Positions 47,818-58,233 of a stretch of 64,000 nucleotides of DNA are shown one piece after another. Location: the NCBI GenBank assembly GCA_050084515.1, contig CM114272.1, forward strand, positions 44,888,001 to 44,952,000. The letters are read 5' to 3'. Within the stretch, counting starts at the first letter, position 1. Every line of letters starts with the position of its first letter. This DNA is from Blasia pusilla. Taxonomy: Eukaryota > Marchantiophyta > Marchantiopsida > Blasiales. The notes beneath the pieces were generated by a model. It had not been told where the DNA came from. It searched no databases and was given only the letters and a program-made list of their open reading frames with translations. The position numbers were made by a program, and so were the translations under genes.

Positions 47818-49649
47818 TCATACTCTACCATCCTCCCACACGCGGAGAATATGTGTTCCCTCCAATCGATACCTCTTAGCACGTTGAAGAACACGGTCTC
47901 GCTCCTTGGCACTCACTATGCGTGGCATCCTACTAGTCCGTAGGAACTCCAACACCAACGCATCATCATGAATATCACGTTGATCCATACCACCATCTCC
48001 AACCTTAGGATCTGAAGGCTGGCCATCTACCCTCTGACTAGAGTAAGATGTCATGTGGTCCTCCATACTAGAGTCCACCCCTAACCAACATAAAAAGGCG
48101 GATGCATGCCAACCTGACACCATCTCCTCATTAACCTCGCCATGCCATCTAGCCCCAGTTGCATCCTCTTGGCTAGTACATGGGTTCCTACTCTACCCAT
48201 CAGCATCAATGTTGGCAACTCTAGATCTGTGTACCACCTGGAAGTCATACTCCTGTAAGATAAGAGCCCACCGTGCAAGCTTCCCTGTAAGCTTGTCAGA
48301 CTCCATCAACCACTTGAGCAGCTGGTGATCAGTAACAAGGGTAAATTGTGTGCCAAACAAGTAACACCTAAAGTGTGCCACAGCCCACACTACTGCCAAG
48401 CACTCTCCCTCATATGAATCGTAGCGCGAACTGCATTATTCGAACGACTTGCATAGGCCACCACAAACTCCATGTGCTCATCATCATGTTGTGTCAACAC
48501 CGCTCCAAGTCCCAACCTACTCCAATCAGTGTGTAACTGAAATGGGCGCCCTCTGATAGGTCTCCTCAAGATAGGCGCCGCCACCAACTGGGCCTTGAGC
48601 TCCACAAAAGCTCTCTCCTAATCATCTTCCCAATGCCACTCCTGATCTAATTTCAACAATTGGTTCAAAGGCTTTGCCATAGCACTAAATCCCTTCACAT
48701 ACCTCCGATAGTAGTTCGCCAATCCCATGAATGCCCGAACTCTACTCACATCTACCGGACGAGGAATAAGTGCAATAGCCTCCACCTTTGCTTGCTGAAC
48801 TCCCAAACCACCTGGATAGATCACATGACCCAAGTACTCAACATCCTTATAGAAGAACTTACACTTTCCTGGATGCAAACGTAGACCATGAGCTTTCAAC
48901 CGCTCAAACAAAATCTGCAAATGTATCTGATGCTCCTCCACTGGGTTACTGAACACCAAGATATCATCAATGTAACATTGAACAAAATCCAACCCTGCTA
49001 GGATCCTGTCCATCACTCTCTGAAACTCGGCAGGTGCATTCTTCAACCCACAGGGTAAGAATTTCCACTAGTACAAACAATCCTTGCCATGAGAGTTGAC
49101 ACCCCAAAATGCTGTCTTGGCCTTGTCACTCTCTCCAATCGGCAACTGATGGTATCATGCCCGAAGATCCAAAGTACTGAAAATCTTTGCCTATCCCACC
49201 ACATCAAAGATCTCCTCAGGTGTAGGCATGGCATACCTATGAGCCTTGGTCTGCCCATTGATAGGACGGTAATCTCCACACATCCGCCTATCCATGTAGT
49301 TGCCATGCACATCCTTTTTAGCAGCCATGATAGTGGCTGATGCATACTCTCCATGCGACAACTCCACTAATCCAGCCTCCAAAAGGTCCAAAATCCTACT
49401 CTAAATCAGGTCCCTCTCCATATCACTATATTGGTAGGGACGACGGAAGATTGGCGTATCACTAGCCAAATCAATCCGTATACCGGATCCAACCAAAGCA
49501 CCCAACTCCTTTATGCTAAAGGCAAAACAACTCCTATAAGCACGTAGGAATTTTATCAAGCGTCGTTTCTCACCTCCCGTAAGCTTGGGCCCAAGTAATG
49601 GCTCCCAAGTCTCCTCCACTAGCACACTAGAGGGAGAGGATGACGCCAT
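47818..49649 (-). pseudogene. Copy B reverse transcriptase and RNase H (gypsy type)
   Basis: 49401-49649 holds the full RT N-terminus, including the stretch deleted in copy A (FAFSIKELGALVGSGIRIDL). 48618-49046 has NAPAEFQRVMDRIL, the catalytic CYIDDILVFS and AFMGLANYYRRYVKGF. RNase H is split between 48390-48605 (FQLHTDWSRLGLGAVL) and 48193-48399 (WALILQEYDFQVVHRS). An acidic linker at 47818-48123 joins integrase. Stops and small indels near 49400, 49060, 48610 and 48430 break the frame. Confidence 0.9.
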
Positions 49650-49655
49650 TGGCTG

Positions 49656-50866
49656 TTACGCAACCCCCTCACAAGATGGTACATCCTTAGCTACACCATC
49701 ATCTGAGCAAATAACTCCTCCACCAGCATGAGCAACCAACTCCACATGCCCAACCATTACATCCCATTTACTCCAAGGATGCAAAATACTACTCTCCTCG
49801 CCCCCAGCCGATGCCTCTACCGTCCCGGTAGCCATCAAGCTCATCACAAGGGGTGGAAAACCCACAGACATAGTCCGAAGTCGACGCTGCTTGGCCATAC
49901 CAAGACTCAAAATCCAAGTCAAAAAATTCAGGTCCATGGCCTGACCCAACACATGATGTCGTGAAGCCTCAAAAATGGAAGCAACCGCTGTCACACCAGT
50001 AGCAAATCCCATCGCACGCTCTCTCTCATCAGCGTTAGGCTTCACCAACTGTTGCACATGAGAATCCCATACAAGCACGAGGGAAAACTCACAAATGTGG
50101 GTAGTGCCATCCTAGGCTCGCCCACACGGTTCACCACTGTCATGGGTGACCGATCAATAACCCTCACCACCTGAGAAAGTCGCCCAATATCCAAGAAGAT
50201 ACTATCCATTGTAAGACAAGGATCCCGTTGCACTGCATCATATGCTTGACGAAGAACCTCCCTAGGCAACAAGTTTGTCCACCACAAGCATGGACAATGT
50301 GCACGCGAGCCAACTCGCGCTGCATCCAACAACACCGCAAGTCCAATCCAAGACCACACCTTATGAACACTGGCCATCATCCGGGTCCGAGTGTCACCCA
50401 ACAATGGAACATTCTCCAGAATGTAAGTTGGAGCACATGCCTGATGAACCTGAGGATGTCGTAACACCCGTAACATCTCCCAAAACAATCGAGACCTAGG
50501 GTCGTGTAATCCCTCACCACGACCAGCACGTGTATGACCCTGACATGGCCATCCAGCAATCACCAAATCTACAAGACCAACCCTCTCAAGGTCCTGCGCC
50601 CCCAACAATGCAATGTGTGACGACAAAGCATGCTGGCAATCACGAATAGCTGATGGCGGCAACAACTCAGCATATCTCCGCATCAACTGACCAATATGTT
50701 GGGATGAGACTCTCTGGGCCATCTCATCTCGCTCTACATACACGTATCTCCGCACAGGAATACCGGCCTGCAACACTGTAGCCAAACCAGTGCTAATCCC
50801 ACCAAAGAGATCTAACACACAAATGCCCTCTGGCGGATACTGCCATACAATGGGTGTAGTATCCAA
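49656..50866 (-). pseudogene. Copy B C5-cytosine DNA methyltransferase (DNMT3/DRM-like), nearly complete
   Basis: 274 uninterrupted codons (50866-50042) carry motif I ICVLDLFGGISTGL (residues 15-28). Motif IV is DLVIAGWPCQG with the catalytic Cys at residue 108 (codon 50543-50545). Motif VI is YILENVP (148-154), and motif VIII VGSRAHCPCLWWTNL. Then a small deletion shifts frame into 50078-49656, with NADERERAMGFATGV and RHHVLGQAMDLN (motifs IX/X-like). Its order matches DNMT3 (GI.V.RY after motif I, GFP...LGQ near the end). It sits between protease and RT, so it would be part of the Pol polyprotein. Substrate and target site are unknown; self-methylation of element DNA is inference. Confidence 0.88.
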
Positions 50867-52033
50867 TGGGGATTACCCAACTGGACCAGAAGTAGGAGTC
50901 CATCGTGGGGCCTCCTCTTCCTCGTGAGGTATAACAGCCTCACACCAAGCCTCTTGCACTAGGCGATCAGCCTCTTACCGTAGTGCACCGCCTGAACTTC
51001 AAGTGGCACATCCAACGATGAGGATGCCACTGCTGCAAAACTAGGGACCTCCTCTACCTCCTCATGCACAGGAGAATCCATAGCAGAACCATTACCCTCC
51101 AAAAAGTCTCCTGGCCAAGTGACTACTCCACTAAAACCAGCCACAAATGCTAACACCGTTGGGGAAGACCCTCCTCGTCGAGCCCCATAAATCTCATAGG
51201 AACATGGCTCATACGTCCATCCCTGGACTGCCAACCAGATCTATATGAAGCTGTCTCAGTCCAATAGTCCATCTGAAAACCCATCGGGTACAATACTTCT
51301 CCTCCAACTAGTACATCATACGACTCGGTTGATGTGACCACTGCAGGTACTCCCAACTGGGAGCTATCAGTCGCATGATCTGGTCTCAATTGTATAGACA
51401 ACTTCTCCCGTGTCATGAATTGAGACATATCATTGGATCCTCCAAGTGATGTTTGAATCTAGAATGGCAAGGCTCAAGTTCTGACCTCCGAATACCCAAA
51501 CCAATACATGTCGCCTTTCCCAACATCAAAGGTTGGGCACCCTAGTCTAACAAGACTCTATCTGGTCTATACACCTGTCCTGTAGGACTCACCAATCGGA
51601 ATATCCCACTCCGGTTGTCCAACATACATACACCAGGTGTAAGCCTCTCACGATCAATGGCTGGTCGGGCTAGTAATGCATCCATCTTCGCCGCTGCTGC
51701 CTGCCAAGTAGCATTGGTACTCAATGCTACTCCTGACATAGAGGGTCGCTCCACCGCAACACCCTCATCCACCTCAGCACGTGTAGCAGTAATACCCCCA
51801 TGTTCACACAACGTGGCTGCTAGCTGAAATACAAGAGCTAAGTCAACTCCTAAAGCCATCAGCTCCGTGGCCAAAAACAATGGGGATCCCAACACTGAAG
51901 TTGCCATCCGCAATACTGCACTGGATGCTGCATCCGTGTCTACTACACGCAATGTAGATGCCTCAGTCCCCACTTTCGGCTCACTAGGCTGCGTAGGAAC
52001 CATGGGTGGAGTCCTAAGCACCTCTGACAACAA
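50867..52033 (-). pseudogene. Copy B protease region
   Basis: The active-site segment reads RVLLD, then a TAG in place of Ser, then GAQPLMLGKAT (near 51540). The C-terminal half has SYDVLVGGEVLYPMGFQMDY (about 51290-51320). The linker upstream (51542-52033) aligns with A and G1 (PLFLATELMALG; LDNRSGIFRLVSPTGQVYRP). The stop at the catalytic triplet and others near 50970 and 51430 disable it. Confidence 0.82.
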
Positions 52034-52143
52034 GAATGACTAGGGAAGCCTAGCCTGCCTCCCAGCCTCACCCCTCTGTGGATCCAACTCCATAGTAGCG
52101 CCACGTGGCTCTGACGCCCGAGTGGCTCCTCTTGTAATTGCAG

Positions 52144-53687
52144 CTAATGCCTCAACCTGTGCTGCACTCGCCATATAAGAGAGATCATCCCCTCCATAAG
52201 AGGTGGAAGCCCTTGCTCCCGAACCTGTTCTATGCTAGATACCAGCCATAGTAGCCAACTTCTGCTCCAACTGCTCAATCCTGGCAGCCATACCTGACTC
52301 TGTCGTAGTGGTAGGGGTAGCCACCGTAGGCTCTCCAACCACTGGTCCATCTCTACCACCCCTACCACCTCTACCACCTTGGCCTCTCGGAACTACTCCA
52401 CCACGACCGTGGCCTGATCTCAACTCTGGATGAAGATCAAAGCAACGCTCTTGAGGATGACCTGGTCTCCCGCAATGATCACACTGAGTTGGGGCCGAGT
52501 GAGGCCCATCCTCCAAAGTCGTCTCCCATCCTCTTGGGGACAAAACCTCCTAACATGATCACCTCCACATGTCCAACATGACTTTCCTTGCTGCGGGGCA
52601 GCAAATGAAGGCAATGGTCTCTACGTAGGTGTCCCTCTAGGACCTGACTAAGGTGGTGTGTACCCTCCACGACTCCCACTACACTACCACCACCACTACT
52701 ACGAGACTATGAGGTGGACTGCTGAACACGAGAAGTAGTAGTTGTATCCCTACTGAATGCGGATGTCACCACTTTCTCCTCCACCATGTTAAGCTCAATC
52801 TTCTCATATAGAGCAAACACATGGGTCAATGTGGGTGAATCATCACTCATAAGAGTAGCATCACATACCCTTGGGCGCAACTCTCTGTCCAAGATCCCAT
52901 ACCAAAACTGGACTCTTGAGCCTCGGTCACACCTTGGGTAAGTGAAATCAAGCGTCGCATACGAGTGTATGCCTCACGAAGACTCTCAGCAGTCTTTCGC
53001 TCAAATTCTTGAAGACTCCTCAACTTCTCTGTCTTCACTCCCTGATAGTTCTTCTTCAACCTCTTGAAGAACTCTGCAACCGGGCTGAACGATGGTGGGA
53101 CACTAGTACCTCCACTAGTACCCCCACTGGTACCTCCATGGGTACCTCCACTAGTACCCCCACTCAACGTCGGGCTGGCTGGCTGGCATAGTAGGAGCAC
53201 TACTACCAATACCACCATGGGTGATAGATACATAGCCTGGAGACCAATATTGTCTCCACGCCTCAATCTCAGCAACATGGTCCTTCCTAAACTCATGGTA
53301 ATCATCCATGGGTGGTCCCTCCAAGTGTTGAAACAACCCCTTCCAAGCCAAGAAGGGTGTAAACAACGTGGCGTTCCGCAACATCTGCATATCACACCAC
53401 GTATCAAACTCCTACATGAAGTCCTACAACTCAATGGTGTCCACTGCACCCGAGTATCGTCGTGGGTCCTTCATGGCCCCATATATCCCGTCCATGTCCC
53501 AAATCAATGGAGCTGCAACACTTGATAACAATGTAGAAGACTCGGTGTTTGGAACATCCTCGTCCTCCTCTTCATCATCCGTCGGAAGTGGAAAAGATAG
53601 CCGATACCTCAATCCACTCCGTGTAAAACCACCTCTGTCCGCACCACGGTCCCCAACCAAACCACTAGACACCTCCGTCATGACCAA
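52144..53687 (-). pseudogene. Copy B gag with two zinc knuckles
   Basis: Start ATG near 53687 (MVMTEVSSGLVGD), then an acidic/Ser-rich region. Capsid-like blocks follow (HLEGPPMDDYHEFRKDHVAE, REAYTRMRRLISLTQGVTEA). First knuckle CWTCGGDHVRRFC (C-X2-C-X3-H-X4-C), second CDHCGRPGHPQERC (canonical X4). A 12-bp minisatellite at 53106-53163 encodes repeated Thr-Ser-Gly-Gly. A coiled-coil-like AARIEQLEQKLATMAG ends the region. Multiple frameshifts. Confidence 0.83.
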
Positions 53688-55141
53688 CGCCGATGCCGCA
53701 CCACCACCAAATTACCACCACTAAGTAACCAAGTGACGTCGATGTCGCTGTACTATTCTAGCTCTACTAGCTATGGGTGTAGGCAACCTAACCTGTCATC
53801 ACCACAAGAAGCCTCCCACGGTCTACTGGTCATCACTCCAGCCTCACTATCGGTAGCACATAGGAGAAACAATACTCTGGAAATCAGCGTCAACCCTAAC
53901 AATGGGCGCGCAAGCAAGAAGCAACGATGGAGGGGATCCAAACACACAAAGTCCAATGACAACCCTCCAATCGCAAATGGAAATCAAGGTAACATAATCC
54001 ACCAAACGTGGCGCCCCCTAAATCCACAGAATTCTAATGCAATAGCTACTCCGCCGCTGGTCGATGACGTGCTAGTCACACTCGCAGCACCTGAAAATAT
54101 CATTTGCATGGAGAGGCTACACCATACTATACGCTAGAGGTCCATCAACCAAAAACCTGAGATGCATAAAGCGCATAACACATCTCCAAACAATACCAAA
54201 TGAGCTACACCAGTGTGTACACTGCCATAGTTAAGAACTCAGGAGTTAAGCGTCTTCCAGGCTGAATAACCCAAAGATGGATGACCAGTTATGCAACACT
54301 CAAATCACAAATCCTGCAAAAACTGCCTCACGCCCAAGCAAGCAAGCTTGCTTGCTTGCTCCTTGCTCCTTACTCCGCCTCTTACGCCCACTCACCCCGA
54401 GCTACCACGAGTTGCCTCGAAACGCCGAGACATGCCCCGTTTGCTAGGCTTCACCATGCTTCACCATGGAGAGAGGCCCAACCAGGGCGCCCCCAACAGG
54501 ATAGGCATCTCCAACAACGGATAAATCACCAACCAACCAGCCCCTCCGATCTGCTGTCCACCATAGCCACAAAATTTCGATCAGCGATTACTCCCAAAAT
54601 CCTCAAGAAAAATTAAATCTATTTAAACCATAATTCAATTGACTACCATAGTTATCTCTCCACAAAAAATGAGCTACAACCAAGCTCTGCACTCTGAGCT
54701 AAAAATCAGACAAACTTGTTGTCCATACACCTCCAAAATCGCAAATCCAACAGCGCTTCCGCCCAGATTCATGCACACAGAAATCCGCAATGCTCCACAC
54801 ACTCAAGCACATAGCTTCACATGAGATCAAAATACATTTAGCAATAGAAACCTCTCACCCGATCTTCAAAAGAGCTTCCGCACTCCAAGCTCTCCACAGC
54901 AGAAAACCGTTGAACACGAACCAGAATCTTCAATCCTTGATAACTTCCAACTCCCTTGACAAAATCCGGCCATCTAAAGCGCATTGGAAAGCTCTTAGCA
55001 AGGTGCTTCTTTCCCAACCAGCCACGCACTAGATTTCTACCTCCAACATAGGCCACAAGCCACAAACATCCACGGTTGAGTACACAATCAGCCGTAACCA
55101 GATCCTAATGATCCACAATCGAAGCTACCATCGATCTACTC
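53688..55141 (-). other. Copy B untranslated leader
   Basis: About 1.45 kb without conserved frames; not obviously alignable with the leader of copy A. Contains a short (CAAG)n-type palindrome, aagcaagcaagcttgcttgctt, near 54338-54359. Confidence 0.6.
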
Positions 55142-55153
55142 TAGTTCTTTGAG
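55142..55153 (-). promoter_or_regulatory. Putative self-priming site of copy B
   Basis: Sense CTCAAAGAACTA directly follows A1 and is the exact reverse complement of TAGTTCTTTGAG inside A1 (plus coordinates 55317-55328). The spacing of about 165-175 nt equals that in copy A although the sequences are unrelated. Confidence 0.72.
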
Positions 55154-55521
55154 TGAAATCCGTGAAAGACCTACTATCATAAAACACTCATAGAATCACT
55201 TACAATTGAGCCAAACCCACTCCACGATGGGAGAATCGAGGTCGAAGCTTGCGGGAACCACCATAGCCAAGAGCTTTACTCACTACCAAGGCTAACTCCC
55301 AACGCAACAGGCTCAACTCAAAGAACTAATTGTTCTTTGAGTGCACTCCACACTATATCCTCCAATCTAAGAGCGGGCCCTACTGGAAAAGTCACCCTCA
55401 ACTGAGTAACCCCCAACCCTATGTATGAAACCGCATCTCTACCTAGACACTACGGCCCTACATAAGGTATGCCCTCTACTAGCACACTATACTCTAGGAC
55501 ATAATCTGTATGGTCATGACA
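55154..55521 (-). repeat. A1 repeat of copy B (5' end)
   Basis: 368 bp, in sense from TGTCATGACC at the CTAA target duplication to GATTTCA at the priming site; homologous to A2 at 45883-46251. Confidence 0.92.
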
Positions 55522-55852
55522 CTAAAGGTGGGCCTATCGCGGGCTTGGCACGGGCTTGTGGCCTAAGGGCAAGCAACGTGGGCTAGAGGCAAGCCTCGCA
55601 TGGGCTCGTAGGCTGAGAGCAGGTTGGGGGCGGACCTATCGCATGACTAGTGGGCTAAGGATGGGCGTGCCTATTGTGGGTTGAGGGCAGGCATGGTGGG
55701 CATGGCGTAGGCTTGTAGGCTAAGGGCGGACCTATTGTAGTCCTGGCGCAAGCTTGTGGGCTAAGGGCAGGCCTATCAGGGCCTGGAGATCTAAGCAAAT
55801 TAAAGGAGTGCAAGGCAATGGCCAAGGGCAGGACTGACGGAGGCTTGCAGGT
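55522..55852 (+). repeat. GC-rich short-word repeat block, right half
   Basis: Starts with the duplicated CTAA and continues with gggcctatcgcgggcttggc, gggcttgtgggctaaggg and similar words. It continues the block at 45505-45776. It ends where fragment C begins. Confidence 0.8.
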
Positions 55853-55945
55853 TGTCGTGCGCATACACATCGCTACACAACATACATCATTGTCACCAAA
55901 TATACACACAAACACACAAAATCCCATGCTAACTCATGGCATCCA

Positions 55946-56027
55946 AACAATGAGACGGGAAGTACCAATATATCTCCTATTAAATCGATCAAATTGGAGA
56001 TATATTGGTACTTCCCGTCTCATTGTT
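55946..56027. repeat. Inverted repeat with 32-bp perfect arms
   Basis: Arms 55946-55977 and 55996-56027 with an 18-nt spacer. A nested inverted pair (attaaatcgatca / tgatcgatttaat) lies around 55979-56050. The arms carry variants private to fragment C, so the inversion was made locally from one B copy. Confidence 0.9.
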
Positions 56028-56061
56028 GGTGTGAGTTGTGATCGATTTAATTGGATTTAAA

Positions 56062-56097
56062 CGCACGGCTCTTGCTCACTGGAGCAAGAGCCGTGCG
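56062..56097. repeat. Perfect 16-4-16 hairpin at the start of the sense leader
   Basis: cgcacggctcttgctc, spacer actg, gagcaagagccgtgcg. The right arm is ancestral leader sequence (compare gagcaagagccgctcg in G1 near 12397). The left arm is an added fold-back copy. Confidence 0.88.
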
Positions 56098-57524
56098 AGT
56101 TTGCTATTTTTCTTTGCTGATTTTTTGTATGGGAGAGTGGCATGCAGAAGCGCTACCCAATTTTTGATAGGAATTGAGTATGGGGGCGGATTAATCCATG
56201 CCGGTGCTCTCAAAAGCACCATGAAGCTTGTTTATCTAGGTTCTCACAGGTTTTAGATTTTTGTTGGGAGAAATCAGCGCGGAAGCGTTGCCAAATTTTG
56301 TGTAGGGGAAAGAGACGTTGGGCTTTCTGACAGTCCCTGTCAGATTTTATTAAAATGTTTAATTTAAAATATTTTTAATGTTGTCGTAGACCGTGAAGCT
56401 CTACACCCTGTGCAATAGACGGTGCGCAATTTGGAATTGCGAGCAAAAAGTTATGGTCAATCTTGAAAAATTGCTATTGATAAGCAATTTTTAGGGTTAA
56501 ATTGTTCAAACCCTAAACCAACCGCCACGCCGACTGCGGCGGTTGCCATCATAGTCACCATCAACGGTCTGCCGTCAATGGTCAACCGTCACCATCAACG
56601 ATCCACCGTCGGCCGCCGCCGCCGCCGCTGCCTAGCGCTGCTCAAAGCCGCGTTCGCCCGTTGTCCACTCTTGGTTGCCATTGCTGCCATTACGGAGTGG
56701 AGGGTCTTCCACGATAAACATTGATTCTCTGACTTGCGCCGCCACCACGTACTTTTTTTTGGCCGCCACCGTCATCATATTTTTGTCATGAACCAATGAT
56801 GGCAAGTGACCTCGGGTTATGGTGTTTGAGTTTTCATTTCATGTTGCTATGTTGTGATTGGTAGCCGCTCGACGACGATCGAGAACCCTGCCGTGATGCC
56901 CATAGCTGCAACGCACCGCCGATTGCGGTGCCGTGTCGTACGTGGTCGCACCGTACCGTCTCAATCGCGGAGCCGCTCCTTCACTAAGGAGCACAACGTG
57001 TGAATTTCTGATTGAAGAGCGTATGGCCCAATGCCGCACTCCATTCCCAAGTGCCGTGCTGTTTGTAGCCGTTCCGTGCTGCCAATGCCGCACCGGACCA
57101 CTGGACCTGCATCGCACATCGAGGAGGTTTGAGCAACGTCAGTACGAGAGGAGTTCGACTTGCTGATTGGAGGAGTTGTCTTCACAACCGACTTGGAGTC
57201 GAGATTGCAGTTGTCGAGGAGCGATATCGACATTATTGTCAAGTTACCCATTCTGGTCTCTTACCGTGCACGTGTGAGGGAATTACGAGTATTGGGCAGT
57301 TATTTGGGGATATTGGGTTTCGTGCAGATGCTTAGATCATCATTGATGTATGGGTTTAGGGGACATAGACATGCGTGGGATGTCTAGAGTTGAGGGTATG
57401 TCTTGTCGATGAGATGATAGGACGGTAGCCGATTGCCACACCACGCCGCTTGTTGCCGTACAGTAATTTCTTGGTGTAGATTAAGTGTCGCATGTTAGAT
57501 TGAGTGATCGAGTGATTACACGCG

Positions 57525-57746
57525 AGGTTGAGAGTGATTGTGAGAGAGGGGCACAAAGATCATACTGAGTCCTTTTGGGATTTTGAGAGGCGAGGTAGTG
57601 GACTTGAGAGTAGCTCTGGAGGGTTTACCCGAAGTGGTGCGAGGTTTCGAGGGCCTCCACGTGAGAGACCACCTCGATCTCCTTCTGTGTCATCTTCAGA
57701 CAAGGGGGAGCATGTAGAGGAGTGTGTTAGTGATCCACCGTACATA
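57525..57746 (+). pseudogene. Fragment C gag, N-terminal piece
   Basis: Reads GFTRSGARFRGPPRERPPRS and SVSSSDKGEHVEECVS, closely matching copy A. The start codon used in A is changed (GGGGCACAAAG). Cut by the C2 LTR at 57747, about ten codons from the equivalent copia insertion point in G1. Confidence 0.75.
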
Positions 57747-58161
57747 TGTTGGATTCTCAACATCCACTTCTCTGAGCATCATTAATCTGATCGGCCCCCT
57801 TTGTATGAGGACAAGCCTAGATTGATGGTTCCGACTTAGACGTCAAAGGAGTCATAGTAATATGACGTAGGTGGTCTACGGAGTAGCGTTACTAGGATTA
57901 TCTAACCCTATATTGCATCAAGATGTGGGGGAATCAAAAAATTTATATTAATAGAAACAAAGAAAAATAGGTAAAAACCCTAGTTTCCCAAGCATTGAAA
58001 TAGTCAAGAGCTGCAGTGGTAGCGCATTCTCGTATGTTGAGTTATCTCCATGTTCAGGTTCCATCGAAGCTCTTCTGTGAGGGCACAGACGGACTAGGCC
58101 ACTTTGTATCTCTAAGTTTTGTAAATTTTTCAGTGACTTCGTCACTTTCTGTTTTCTCACA
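57747..58161 (+). repeat. C2 5' LTR (415 bp)
   Basis: TGTTGGATTCTC ... TTTTCTCACA, with TG..CA ends, directly followed by a tRNA-iMet primer site. Confidence 0.85.
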
Positions 58162-58173
58162 TGGTATCAGAGC
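58162..58173 (+). promoter_or_regulatory. C2 primer-binding site
   Basis: TGGTATCAGAGC, the exact initiator tRNA-Met site, immediately after the LTR. Confidence 0.93.
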
Positions 58174-58233
58174 AGTAGGTTTTCCAGTATTTTGTATCTG
58201 GCAATCTAGTGTGTCTGCACAAAATCTTGAGAG

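Larger units (their letters stand above)
45777..55521 (-). mobile_element. Gypsy copy B with methyltransferase, PHD finger and split direct repeats
   Basis: A 9.7-kb insertion flanked by the 4-bp duplication CTAA. It has the same gene order and the same A1...B1-A2-B2 ends as copy A, but the repeats have different sequence (A about 369 bp, B about 106 bp), so it is another subfamily. A1 and A2 are roughly 95% identical by eye (about 18 differences), making it older than copy A. Frames are broken, but methyltransferase and PHD are better preserved than most domains. Confidence 0.92.
55853..57746 (+). mobile_element. Gypsy fragment C (family of copy A), rearranged 5' end, leader and start of gag
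   Basis: Begins with an antisense B repeat (tgtcgtgcgcatacac, 55853-55980). It then flips through a palindrome into sense sequence homologous to the leader of A and G1, up to the gag start. No A1 repeat is present. Copia C2 interrupts gag at 57746. The rest is not seen before the window ends. Confidence 0.8.
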
